Source: Tipula vernalis (lineage: Eukaryota > Arthropoda > Insecta > Diptera > Tipulidae). From it: 64,000 nt of DNA. Below are positions 44,871-57,100 of the stretch, piece after piece. Where the stretch lies: assembly GCA_958295665.1 (NCBI GenBank), contig OY282558.1, positions 310,592,092-310,656,091 on the forward strand, written 5' to 3'. Each line of letters starts with the position of its first letter. The first letter of the stretch is position 1. The translations under genes and the position numbers were made by a program. The notes beneath the pieces were generated by a model. The model saw only the letters and a list, made by a program, of their open reading frames with translations. It did no database searches and had not been told where the DNA came from.

Positions 44871-45739
44871 CATACGATAACGATCAGCCGTTGGCCTAAC
44901 CCCTTTTGATTTTGATAAAATTTGGTGAAAATATTCGTCATTTGAAATAACTCCACCCACATTGTTTTGTTTTTCACTTAACCGATTTCAATACTTGTTA
45001 GTTCAATTGAAAGGGATTGAGTTATTGTTTTGTATAAATTTTTTGAAAAAAATCCAAATTAAAGTTTTGTTTATGAAATAGAGCATTCTTTTGAATAATG
45101 TCATTTTTCGGTCTTTTGGGCCACAACGAGTTGCCTATTTTTTATTTATTTTAAAAGCTTATTTATTTTACCAACTAATAAAAAATAAAAAAAAATTGCG
45201 TTTTGAACAATTTTAAAGTTATGATTTTTTTAATACACCAGCCTCGACATATTTTGTGTTTAAATTTTTAATTATTCTACCTGCGTTTTGCACAATTTAC
45301 TGTATTTTATAAGGTAATCCTATTTTATTTTATGTATTAGTCTTGTTTACTATTTTATAGTTTTTTAAAAGCAATAGAACTATAAAAACTTTATTATATG
45401 TTGTTCCAAAAATATAGGAGTACAAGTTTCGAATAACTACAACATTATCACGATGGAACTGTTATATTTATGTCATTTCTAAACGTGAATTTGAAGTAAA
45501 ATTTAAACCCCGTAAAGATATTAAAGTTTCAATATCAAAATTAAGTGTGAAATGTGCCTTAAAAATAGATCGCGTATTCGTAAAATCTCTAATTATATAA
45601 TTGAGATAGCTCGTACAAAAGGTGTTTGCTTAATTAAAGGAAGGAACATTTGTATTCATGCTACTTCGAAATATATAAAAGTAATTAAAATAATGTAATA
45701 AGTGAAGCTTCATGACTTTTTGGTGTTCAACAAATTAAT
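44871..45739. other. No gene seen
   Basis: AT-rich DNA with stops in all frames. The first 60 bases continue the SINE target locus. Confidence 0.4.
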
Positions 45740-47034
45740 TTGGATCAAAACAGTTCACCACTTACATCATCATCATCATCGCCATCAAATATTTCAATAA
45801 CATCAAGTAAGAAGCAATACGTCTATCCTGACCTTTCATCACTCAACTCTACTTTACAGTCAATCAATAGATCCCCTATAGTATGTAGGAAAATGAGCTC
45901 TGACAATTATAAGAAACAAGAAATGCAAGAAGTTGCAGCAAAAATTTCTGAGGAAATATTTCAACTACCTTGTAGTTCTGGTGAAATTCAAAATAACACT
46001 GAAGGCGATAATAATGAAATAATTTAACAATTACGAGAAAAGTGTGAAAGTTCCAATACCTTCAGTGAAAAATATATGGTATTAACATCGTTACCAAAAA
46101 GCTGCTCTGCTCGAAAAATTCAACGAGAGTTTAGTGTTTCTTATTATATGGCAAGGAGAGCAAAACAGATTCAAGAGAAAAATGAAATAATGTCAACACC
46201 GAATATCAATTGTGGGTCTAAGGTCCTTAACCAAGAACTGGTAAAGTTTGTGCAGAATTTTTTGGAAGATGACGAAATAAGTAGGATATGTCCTCCTAGG
46301 AACTGTTATTACTAAACAACGTAGATTGGTACTTTGTAATTTGAAGGAAGCATACCAAATCTTTAAAAAAACACACCCGAGTATATAATTGGATTTTCAA
46401 AATTTGCCACACTTCGTCCAGAACACTGCGTTTTGGCAAATTCCAGCGGCACACATAGTATATGCGTTTGCATATACCATCAAAATATTAAACTTATGTT
46501 TAATGTTATACAAACAATGAAACTCCTTTCACATGAACAAGAAAGTTATCGGAAACTAATTTCTCAGATTGTTTGCGAAAATCCAACAACATCTTGCCAA
46601 TTAAACGAATGTGCAACTTGTCCAGGAACGGAAAATATCCGTACGGATTTGTCTACAAAATTTCTACAAAATGATGTAGAAGAAATAACATTCAAGCAGT
46701 GGTAACCAGTAGATAGATGCACAATGGAAACAGTAACCGTATCAACATAGACTTTTATGGATAAGTTTTGCGAACAACAACAAAACTTGGTACCGCATTC
46801 ATTTATTGCAGAACAACAAGCAACTTACCTGAAACATCCAATTTAAACCATGATGAATGTATAGTTATATGCGACTTTTCCGAAAACTATTCATTCGTAG
46901 TTCAGGATGCGGTTCAAGGATTTCATTGGTCTAACGCACAGTGTACGATACATCCCTTTGCCGTTTACTATAAAAACAATGAAGAATCACATTCGATGGG
47001 CGATGTTAACCATAATAAATTTAATAGAGAATAA
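45740..47034 (+). pseudogene. Transposase-like element protein, superfamily not assigned
   Basis: Ser-rich N-terminus (SSPLTSSSSSPSNISITSSK), then KSCSARKIQREFSVSYYMAR and RAKQIQEKNEIMSTPN (46110-46200), a helix-turn-helix-like segment. Next are FVQNFLEDDEISRICPPRN, IGFSKFATLRPEHCVLANSS with GTHSICVCIYHQNIKLMF (about 46390-46500), a Cys cluster (CQLNECATCPG), VPHSFIAEQQATYLKH and finally VICDFSENYSFVVQDA with GFHWSNAQCTIHPFAVYY (46870-46970). This block order recurs in multi-copy arthropod and cnidarian proteins, and the D-F-x-E-N-Y...H-W part could be a nuclease core; that is inference. Stops near 46025, 46313, 46703 and 46755 and a frame change near 46845 make it dead. Element ends were not found. 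Confidence 0.5.
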
Positions 47035-49229
47035 CGTCCCATTCAATAGAGAATAACGTCCTTGTTCCATCGAAATTCGTCGATTTGTTAATTTTATAAA
47101 TTTTTTTGCAAGAGCTCTCCGGATGATTGGAAAATTAAAAATGAATGTTATAAATTATTTGAGGCCTATTTTATTTGAATAACTTTATTTTTGTTAAATA
47201 CACTGTTAAAAGATATACATGAGTATATACGTTAAAGTACCAATGTGTATATCCAAACACCTAATTTTTGTAAAATCTCAATTTTGTCCAAAAACTTCAC
47301 AATATATACACTCGCTTAAATTTTTGCCCCCAAAAAAAAAGTGTCCAAAAACTTCACACTGGTTAGATTTCGAAGCAATGCCACGAACGTTTTGAAAATA
47401 GATAAATTTAGAATTAATATCAACATCGGCATTATAAGCAGACAGGGTTAATTAGTTCGAGACTGCTGGCTAACTCCGTAAAAATTTGCCTTCTGATTAA
47501 AATTATATATTCCTTAATAAGTAGATATTCAGACAATGTCTCGAACACCAACCTTATTTGATACATAATCAGCATTTTTATCAAAACGTTCACAATTGGC
47601 GTCCACAATACGCAGATTATTTTTTAATAAAATGTTTGAATTCACTGTCAGTAACGGTTGGTTGTAAACGAGACACGAAGATCCATTTTCGATGTGGGAT
47701 GGCTCCAATAGATGCACTACCACCTACAGCTGTGCTAATTATAACATCATTGATATGTTGGTTTCTATTATTTGCATGGTTTTTGTTACCATTACGTTTA
47801 TGTTTATCCTTGAGTGAAACTATCTGTTATTTTTGGGCAGAAATGGTGGCTTCAACATAACAACAGAATTATCACACAAAACATGAAACAATTGATTAAT
47901 AGACCGATGATTGCTAGTAGAAATGCTATACCACTGTCACTGTTGTTACCAAAGCAGAGATTTTTTTGAAACAGTGGATCAATAGATCACAGTTCATATT
48001 TTCAATTAAATTATTACCTGTCTAGATCCAGCTGATCAGCTAAAAGCAAATAATTAAATTACTCAAAATTGTTAACAATTTAATTCAATTCAAAATACTT
48101 ATCTTCTGTCATTACCACCAATGTAAACAATCCAATCTAAAACAAAATGTACATTAGAATTTAAAAGACAACAAATGTGAAAGAAAAATCAGATGATTTC
48201 GCATAGTGCCTTAAAATTTAATTTGTTATAAATATAATCATTGCAAATCATCTGATTCATCTTAATTAATAATTTAGCTTACCATTTTTGCACAAAATAT
48301 TTCTTTCTTTCTCATTTCATCTCATTACTTTGACACATTTGAATTGTTATTGTTGTTTGTCAATTAGTGAGATTTCGGTATTAAATAAATTTGATCGTTT
48401 TGTAGAATTAGCAGTGTACCATGATCGATAATGTCAGTGCAATGATAATTTAGTTGACGGAGCATTGAAATGAAATCCGAATAATGATAAAGTAGCAAGT
48501 CCGAATATTTGAAAATATTTAAGCGGACTATTTTAATATTTTTTGTAATACCCTGTAATTGGCGATGGCTAATCATTTTTTTGTAAATTAATTTTTTTTT
48601 TACTTACAATTGAGATCTTGAGCAATCAACACGAAATTAAATTAATATTATAAAATTAATAAAAATCCATATTGTTAAAATTTAAAGTGATAGTTTGAAT
48701 ATACTTGGTGATATATTTTCTCCGGTGCCCATATCCAATAAGGAATCAGTGAGCCTTATTTTTTTTGGTACATATTGGAATCATCTTTAACAATATTTTT
48801 TGAGGAAATTGGAAAGGAAAATCAGCAGCCGAAACCACGTTTCTCTTTTTTTTTGGAACGCCAATTTATTGCTGCCGATCATCCAAATCAACATACAATT
48901 CAAAATTGTCTATTACCATTATTAGTTTTTACTAAAGCTGCAAAAAATGTGTTAAAGAAACGTTTTAAATTAAATTAAATTTTAACAAAAAATAATTTAT
49001 GACTTTTTTAACTTTGTTTTATTCAAGTCAATCAAATAAATCAGTTCAATAAAGTTAATAAGTTCATAAATAAAAAATTGACGAAAATTATTTATTTTAA
49101 AACGTTTCATTAATACTTTTTTTTTGGTGCTTTAGTAAGTTGCTTACGAATTAGCTAAATACGACAAAATATTTCTTTTCGTTAATGCAAGGATGGTGAT
49201 ATGGTATAACTTTTCATAGACATAACACT
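47035..49229. other. No convincing gene
   Basis: AATAGAGAATAACGTCC is tandemly duplicated at about 47022-47062. A minus-strand frame 47723-47529 (NNLRIVDANCERFDKNADYV) faintly recalls the first-Asp region of Harbinger transposases but is too short to call. Frames at 48364-48576 (-) and 48775-48978 (+) match nothing known. AACACT... at 49225-49229 is the left copy of the BEL target duplication. Confidence 0.35.
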
Positions 49230-49641
49230 TGTTTTTGTACGGATACCTTCTTGCTTGGGGCACTTATTACCAAAATACGCTTGTTGATGATCCCGTATTT
49301 TGGCACTTGATGTTATCTCCAGTGCCTTATTGTATCCCTCTATTATTTTATTTTGGGTTAAAATAAAACTCTTTATCGTAATACTCTTACGTTATAATTT
49401 ATTTTATTTTTCCCTTTATTAATGTTTATATACGTACGAGTATATTGTTCGATAACTCGCTTAGACCTCAAACCTCTTTTTTCTTTTTTTGTTTTATTTT
49501 ACTGGCAAATTTGGTGGCTTGCTATTATCATTAAAATAATGCGATTGGCGACATCTAACATAAACTAGGTTAATTACTAGATCCGTACAAATAGTCTTAA
49601 TTCCAATATATTGTTGTGTTGTGTTTCCCTTCTCGTCAACA
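49230..49641 (-). repeat. 3' LTR (minus strand) of the deleted BEL element
   Basis: Plus-strand text begins TGTTTTTGTACGGATACC and ends CTCGTCAACA. Relative to the other LTR it has extra CTCTTA and CGAGTAT insertions. Confidence 0.85.
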
Positions 49642-49734
49642 TTCCGCCGGCCATGAATCGGTTGATTCATCTGCCTGAACTGGTAGTCTGCACAATTTAT
49701 GAATTGTACGTTGAATGATCTTGTTGTTGTTGGC

Positions 49735-52075
49735 TTACTTGATATCTACGATACGGACTTTGCCATCAAGTCCTGGGTGTGTGTCAACGACCTTACCTAA
49801 TGCCCAGCAAGCGGATAGTAAGCCTGTCTCGGCAACCAATACAACATCTCCTGTTGTCAAATTATCGGATTCTGTAGTCCATTTACATCTTTTTTGTAGT
49901 GTTGTGAGGTAATCCCGATGCCAAAACTGCTGTTGCATCTGTTTGACCAGTCTCCATCTAGCCATAGGCGATATTTTTTGATTTAGAACATTTTCGTCTG
50001 CTATACATCAGTGAATGTACGCCCAATTAGGAAATGGGCTGGTGTGATACAATCAATATCCTCGGCTTGTATTACAGCTATGGGCCTTGAATTCATAACG
50101 GCTTCTATCTTGGTCAGCAACGTTCCAAACTGTTCAAGCGTCAATATGTATTCGCCAATCACTCTTCCCAGATGTATGTTGGCTTGTTTTACAGCTGCTT
50201 CCCATATTCCGCCCATGTGTGGTGCTCCCGGTGGAATGAACTTCCAATTTATTTTGTGACTCAACAGCGCTGCAGATATATCGGATGCCTTGGCCTGCAG
50301 GAACTGAAACAGATGTTTAAGGTAATTATTTGCTCCTATACGAAATTTGTGCCATTATCGCTGAATATCGTATGGCAGTTGCCTCTTCTTGCGATGAATC
50401 TTGTTAGCGCTGCGATAAAACTTTCTGTCGTGAGGCTATACCTACTATTTCTATATGCACCGCCTTGGTGCTTAAGCAGACAAATATGCAAACATATGCT
50501 GTCATTGGAATTTGACCTCTTCTTCGTACTAGTTGTACCTTAAACGGTCCGCAATAGTCTACACCCACCTGATGGAAAGGATGTACATATTGAACCCTTT
50601 CTACTGGGAGGTTCCCCATCATCTGACACTGTTTCTTCGGATTGTTTCTTACGCACTTAGCGCATTTGTGTACAATCGCTCTAGACAGTATTTTACCTCT
50701 AATTATCCAAAATTTTCGCCGTATGATACTAGTGAGTAAACTTACTCCCGGATGATTATATAGCGTATGTGCGTCCCTGACTATGCATTTAACTGCATGC
50801 TGATTCGATGGAAGTATGATCGGATGTTTGACGCTGTAAGGTGCAAACGATTTTTGAATCCGACCTCCAACTCGAATAATGCCTCTCTCGTCTATTAAGG
50901 GATTCAAGCTGATTAATTTGCTGCTTCGCGGTAATGCCTGATCATTCTGCAGTGCTCCTATTTCCCCCGAAAACTCCGATTTCTGAATCTCTGCGATTAA
51001 GATCATTTCTGCAGCATCTATTTCTTCTCTATAGTTGTCAGTGTATCTCCTTTTTCTTCTCTGTACCTCAGCTTGTTGATAAATTGCCTGACAAGAGCTA
51101 ATACTTTCGACATCTTTGCAAAGCTGAAGTACCTATTAAATAAATTTTGAATTAAAATGTTAGTCGAGACTACGAATGTATCGGTCATTGAGGGTCGTAA
51201 TTCTTCATTTGTCATCTTCTGGGACCGCACGTTCTTTGATTGAATTGCCTTCAGCTGTTCCGTTCCCTGCTGAGGCAGTGCCATACGTAAGCGTATTCAA
51301 TTGATATGTGATTGGCTGCTGATGTGGACTCGGGCGCCATAAGATATTTTGGTGTTCTCGATCATTGCTGTCTACCCACACCTGCCTATACATTTCTTCA
51401 ATATCTCCACAAAAGACGAACTCGTGTTGTCGAAACCTTAGCAGTATATTGAGGAGCGATGGCTGTACCGTGGGACCTACCATAAAATCATCATTTAGCG
51501 AAAGCCCTATAGACGATTTTGTGGATGCGTCAAAGACTACTCGCAATTTTGTTGTCGTACTGCTGGTCTTTAAAACTCCATGATGCGGCAAGTAGTATAT
51601 AGATAATTTATTATGGCCTTGCACTTGTTCCATGTGTCCAAGCGTCTCATACTCCGCCATGAATGCTCTATACAGTTTTCCGAACTCCTGGTCACGTTCG
51701 AATCTCCTCTCCATTGACTGACTTTAAACGGTTTAGAGCAGCGTTGTATGACGTTCCGATCACATTGGCGGATTGCTTGAATGGTAGCTTTACTATAAAT
51801 TTCTTATCTCTACCGATTTTTGTAATTGTTCGAAATAATTCTTCGCACTGCTGTTCTTCGGCTGTTTCTCTTATATGTTTTGGAAGCTCTTCTAGAGTAC
51901 CTTGCTCCTTGTCGGCAATTCTCCCGGCCACTATCCATCCAAAAATTGTTCGAACCGCAGTAAATCCATTTGCTAACTTAATACTCTCTGATTTCAATGC
52001 TTCAAAAAATATGTCCACTCCTAAAAGCACGTCGATTTGGCCTCGTTTGTTTAAAGTTGGATCAGCGAGCTGCAA
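49735..52075 (-). pseudogene. BEL pol: RT N-terminus and integrase, catalytic parts missing
   Basis: 52075-51692 carries the post-protease text LLGVDIFFEAL and TIFGWIVAGRI; the protease Asp is deleted. RT (51714-51205): LRVVFDASTKSSIG, CGDIEEMYRQVWV and TLTYGTASA, then a deletion removes YVDD and RNase H. Integrase zinc region (51006-50600): HTLYNHPGVSLL, FWIIRGKILSR, C-A-K-C, then QVGVDYCGPFKV (first Asp), FSDNGTNFVGA in another frame (second Asp) and PPGAPHMGGIWEAAVK (Glu, about 50220). The C-terminal module is at 49965-49735 (LVKQMQQQFWHRDYLTTLQK, HPGLDGKVRIVDIK). Frame changes near 50410 and 49985. Confidence 0.75.
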
Positions 52076-52080
52076 CTGAT

Positions 52081-52863
52081 TCAGGATTTGAAAATCCTGA
52101 TGTTACTGGGCTCACGGTCTCCCTTTTCTGTCACTTCCTTATTGGTTGCTATATCAACTTTATGAACCCTTGAATTTGCTTGTTCAAAAACGTTAGAACC
52201 CCTTGATTCATCTGATGATCCATGCAATGATGTATGATTTATTCTGTGGCAGTATCGGCATCTATCTTTGGATCTGCACTCTTGCACTCTGTGCCCTCCA
52301 TTTAGACAATTGAAGCACCTGCTGTTTTTTCGTATTGCATCTGACTTGTCAGTCGGTGACATGCCCTTGTAGCTCTCGCATTCATATACTCTGTGCCCAT
52401 CTTTCTCCATATAGTCCATATAGTTTTTAATGAAAGCGTTGACTGTGTAACGCTTTCGGTCATATCGCTGTATTAACCTTTGGAATGCTTCATTATAATT
52501 AGCATCCGTGATTGAAAAATGTCGAATGAGCGATGCTGCTTCTCCCCCTAATGCACCTTTGAGGTACTGAAACTTCTGTGCAGCCGTCAAATTATCTCGC
52601 TCGTGAATCGTAGAACTATAAATATCGAATAATGATTGCCATGCATATAGTCGCCATTAAATCTAGGAATGGTAATCTTCGGCAGACGGACATCAACGTT
52701 TTGTTGATGCGTGGTATTCTTATTATTCTCCTGGTTTTGTGTAGCAATGCTGCGGTTGCGAATTTCAGAGTTTAGAGCTGCTAAAACTGCGTCATAGTTG
52801 TCCTCGAAACTCGATAAGTCCGATTCCACTTCGTGGTCTAAATCGAACATCTCCCTTTCAATA
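52081..52863 (-). pseudogene. BEL gag, internally deleted
   Basis: The frame from 52850 (VESDLSSFEDNYDAVLAALN, LPKITIPRFNGDY) gives the capsid start P-x-I-x-x-P-x-F-x-G-x-x. An internal deletion and frame change lead to 52590-52081 with QKFQYLKGALGGEAASLI, FQRLIQRYDRKRYTVNAFI and two knuckles: CFNCLNGGHRVQEC then CRYCHRINHTSLH. This order (G-D...Q-K-x-x-Y-L...knuckles) is typical of BEL Gag. It joins protease-linker text almost directly after 52081. Confidence 0.7.
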
Positions 52864-53125
52864 TTTTGGAATTCTGTGCTCGTTCTTCTTGCACATACAT
52901 CTCATCCAAGCTATTGCTCTCCATGTTGCTTCTTACATATTTGAGTAATTTGGTCATTGATCCCTTCGCAGTGGATCTTTGCCTTTTGAAGCTGTCCATT
53001 TTCAGCAGCTCTATACGATTCTCTGATCTCGTATCTCGTTTAATTTATAGATGTGGACTATTGTGCTTATTCTGCACGATGCTGTTGATAATCCAAATTC
53101 TCCCCATAATAACCAGTATATGTAT

Positions 53126-53143
53126 GTCCCTGTTTCGGCGCCA
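53126..53143 (-). other. Primer-binding site, tRNA-Lys-like
   Basis: Read on the minus strand: TGGCGCCGAAACAGGGAC, starting one base from the 5' LTR. It matches the well-known tRNA-Lys primer site TGGCGCCCGAACAGGGAC at 16 of 18 positions, so tRNA-Lys or a variant is the probable primer. Confidence 0.6.
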
Positions 53144-53144
53144 A

Positions 53145-53544
53145 TGTTTTTGTACGGATACCTTCTTGCTTGGGGCACTTATTACCAAAATACGCTTGTT
53201 GATGATCCCGTATTTTGGCACTTGATGTTATCTCCAGTGCCTTATTGTATCCCTCTATTATTTTATTTTGGGTTAAAATAAAACTCTTTATCGTAATACG
53301 TTATAATTTATTTTATTTTTCCCTTTATTAATGTTTATATACGTAAATTGTTCGATAACTCGCTTTGACCTCAAACCTCTTTTTTGTTTTTTTGTTTTAT
53401 TTTACTGGCAAATTTGGTGGCTTGCTATTATCATTAAAATAATGCGATTGGCGACATCTAACATAAACTAGGTTAATTACTTGATCCGTACAAATGGTCT
53501 TAATTACAATATATTGTTGTGTTGTGTTTCCCTTCTCGTCAACA
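53145..53544 (-). repeat. 5' LTR (minus strand) of the deleted BEL element
   Basis: Matches 49230-49641. The internal domain begins to its left with a tRNA primer site. Confidence 0.85.
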
Positions 53545-53549
53545 ACACT

Positions 53550-53877
53550 TTAATTTCGTTTCACATTAAACTTTCAAATGGTGCAATTAGTTTTTGAAAG
53601 AAAACAATATTTTAAGAGATATATTTGACAAAAATTAGTATTTTGCAACTAATTTGTTTAATAACAAGTTATGCTCAGTTACTATTGTTTGTAACTTTTG
53701 GTATGTTGTCTGACAAGTTCCGAGATGTATTTTAAAAAGTTACCGCTACCCGGAATTTTTCCGAAATAAAAACTTCTATTGACTGCACTACTTAGCAAAA
53801 TTTACTTTGATGACTTTGACACCACCTCAGAGTAAGAAGTGCAACCAAATGTTTCCAAAATAAACTAAACATTTACA
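53550..53877. other. Flanking DNA, nothing identified
   Basis: This is the pre-insertion flank of the BEL element continuing into AT-rich sequence with no open frame. Confidence 0.4.
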
Positions 53878-54135
53878 GCCCTATTCCCTTAGTCGCATCG
53901 TTTGTCGCGCCAATAAACAGTCAAACTTTAATAGTCCTTCCGCCTAGACGACTGTAATGCAAAATATCTCATTGCATTGATTTTTGCCGACAATAGTCAT
54001 GGCAAGAAGAGCCATTTGAAATGACTATTGTCGTAAAAAATCAATGAAATACGATGTTAGAAGGAACAGATAGAAGGAATATTAAAAATTGGCTGTTATT
54101 TAGCTTGCCAAGCGATACGACTAAGGGAATAGGGC
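53878..54135. mobile_element. Palindromic MITE, about 258 bp
   Basis: Ends in GCCCTATTCCCTTAGTCG (53878-53895) and its exact inverse at 54118-54135. Inner blocks also pair (CGACAATAGTCAT with ATGACTATTGTCG; AAAAATCAATG with CATTGATTTTT). The whole element can fold on itself. No coding frame. Confidence 0.7.
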
Positions 54136-57100
54136 CCATATGGTCCCTTATTTTGAAAGCTATTTAGGGAAACTTTAATTGTAAACCATAAAAGTTTCAG
54201 GAAAAGAACCCAAAAAAAATCTAAAACGGCATAAACTGAAGCCACAATAACCATAATGAGAGTAAATTCTGGCTATATGTGAAAGTGGAGAGATATTTAA
54301 AAGGGACGCCTAATTAGTTATTATTGTATTGCATAAAATATTGTAATAAAATATTTCGTTCGAATCACTTGTCCTGGGTTTGACATAAAATATCAACAAA
54401 AATTGAAAATTATAACGCGTAAAATTTACAATAAAATATTTTGTATAATTACAAAAAAAAAAACGCAGACAGAAAATCCGCAGACAATCGCCTACAGACT
54501 GACCATTAAATTACTTTAACATATACTAAACTAATCGGTTTTTAACAGGAATTGTACATTTTCACATATGCAAAAAAAACAAACAAAAAACAATTTAAAA
54601 CGAAACCCAAAAAATGTAAATCAAAATAAAAAAAAAATAAACATTTTATGTTTTCTGTTGTACATGTGCATAATGGATTTTATTAATAATATGTTAATTG
54701 CACAATTAAAATTATTATGCCATAAATTCAACAGCAAACAATGTGTATACAGATATATTTATCATATTCATAAAATATAATTTATTTTTATTTTAATTAA
54801 TCACTTTGCAAACCAAACCACATTATAATCGAGATTATATCACAATAATAATAACAATAATTTTAAAAACAATTAAAAAGATATAATCTACATTTTTAGT
54901 ATATTTAACAGTGCTACCATAAATAATAATATTTGGTAGACGCTGTAAGAGATGAAATGTGTAATGTAAATGTGTAGCGGAAAGATTAAAAAGTTTGAGT
55001 CGAGACACACGTTCATTTAACCAATAAAAATAATTTTGATATGAAATTTCGGTAGTGGGATTCTTCTAATCAACCATAATGTTATTTTAGTGTTTGTTGC
55101 TTTTATATAGATGTCACTAGTAATTGATGGTAGCATGCGTTTTCAATAGTGTCTTAGATAAAAATTTTGTATGCTTCATTAAAATTTTCGGTTTTAAACT
55201 AATCTAATTTTAATTTTGTTGTTTAATAAAAAAAAAAAACCAATCTTATCATCCCAAACTTTTTTTTGTTTCATTCCCAGGGCACGAGCATACCTTAGAG
55301 TTGTGCCGAAGACTTGGGTTTTCATTGTCCAAACAAGGTTCGTAATATTTTTGTTCGTTTTTTATTTAACTGGAAAAAAAAATAATAAAAATTTGTCAAT
55401 GCCGTCGGTAAAACATAATATTTTCATGAAAAGCATACAGAATTTTTGCGTGTCACTTCACTTTGTTTCCGTATAAAAAATAAAAATCGAAATCATTTAT
55501 TTATTTTATTTTATTATTTTTTTTCTCTGTCATTCGAAATAATAAAAAAAAATCATTAAAGGCGAAGCCAAATTATAATGGCTGCTATAAAACTACAATA
55601 AATACTATATACTCAATTCTTTCTAACAAGTGGGCACGCAACACGAAATAGAAAAGAGATAAGACGAAAAAAAAATAATAAAAATGACAAATTTTGTTTT
55701 ATAAAATTGGAATAGGCGTATGATAATTTTGTGTGTGGCGCACACTCTATCGTTTTATTTTCGGCCATAATGTTGTAGAGTTTAAATTTGATTCAAATTC
55801 TTGTATTGTTGTATAAAGAGATGAAAAGCAAAAAAAAAAATCAATAATTTGAATGTTTTTTTGATGAGCAATTGAAAAGAATTTCCGTCGGTATTTTATA
55901 GTGATGATGTTTTTAAATTTGTGCACAATTTGATGTGAAATAACTTGATCTCTCTGTATATAAGTGAATTTAAAATTTTCATGAATTTGGCATATAAAAT
56001 AGTATTAGACCCGTGTGCTTACCACTATAGTCATATAACAACATATTTTATTTTACTTTAATGTATTAACAATTATACAATATTTAAATTTAAAATATAT
56101 CCGTGTCTCCTTTAAACGCGTTTTTTTTTGTTTGAAATAAAATTTATGGCAACAATTATGATGAAATTATGTTTATGGTTTTATTTTCGTATATAATACA
56201 CCAACAACCACCAACAATAACACAAAAATAAAATAAAAGTATAAATTTTAAATTCGATTTGCCTTACAAGCAATCTCGTCTTTAACACATGATTCACTTT
56301 GCTTATTTTATTGCGGTTTTGTTGCGGACAATATTTTATATACATAGGTAGTATTTGAGTGTTTATATCTATCTACCTATAGATATATATAAATATTTTA
56401 TAGTTTTGAAAATCAAGTTTGACTGCAATTTTATTATATACATATATTGAGTTAGCATTTATAAATTTAAGTTTTATAATCTCTGACTAAATATTATTAT
56501 TAAATTGTTATATTATTAGTTATACAGGTGCGATAGCAATTAATATATTTGCTTTTTGCATCGTTAATTAATTTTATATTTATTTGATTAATTAGGATAT
56601 TCAAACAAATATAAAGTCAATTGCCTTCTACACATTGCGGCGCATACATATTATATTGAAATGAGTTCAGATGATGTGAAATCATAAAAAAATTTTTACT
56701 GCGTGTTCTGTATACCAAGGATAGATTATACATTTAACCCTTTTCCTAAAAAGAAAACAAAAAATATTTTATGATTTTATTGACACTATAAAAATGTGAA
56801 ATATTTTCGTGGCTATAGAGGAAAGAAAGTTAAAATAAATTAGATATTAAACATTCTTCTATTTAATGTCATATACTGTTGTGTGGAGGTATGTATATTA
56901 TACAAATAAAAAACAAATTGTAATTAACTTCCAGAAATTTGTTATTTTGTGTAAATGTAGATATATGACTGTAATAGATAATAGAAAGGGTGAATCGGTA
57001 TATGATTAAAAATCCTTTGATTGTGATGTTATATATAAGAGGGTAAATGTTGTTCATAAAATAAAAATGACCATTTGGTGAAACAGAAGTTTATATTGTA

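Larger units (their letters stand above)
49230..53544 (-). mobile_element. BEL/Pao LTR retrotransposon, internally deleted
   Basis: LTRs of 412 (49230-49641) and 400 bases (53145-53544) run TGTTGACGAGAAG...GTACAAAAACA on the minus strand. They are flanked by ACACT on both sides (49225-49229 and 53545-53549). By eye they differ by roughly six substitutions and two small indels. Gag, RT and integrase remnants are in order, but the protease core, the RT catalytic YVDD and RNase H are deleted. A short, young, defective copy suggests mobilisation by proteins of an intact relative. Confidence 0.85.

Noticed and set aside
47529..47723. Harbinger transposase fragment
   Set aside because: Only a faint resemblance over about 20 residues, with no further transposase blocks nearby.
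49715..51583. Several plus-strand frames of 65-138 codons
   Set aside because: Antisense to the BEL pol gene on the minus strand.
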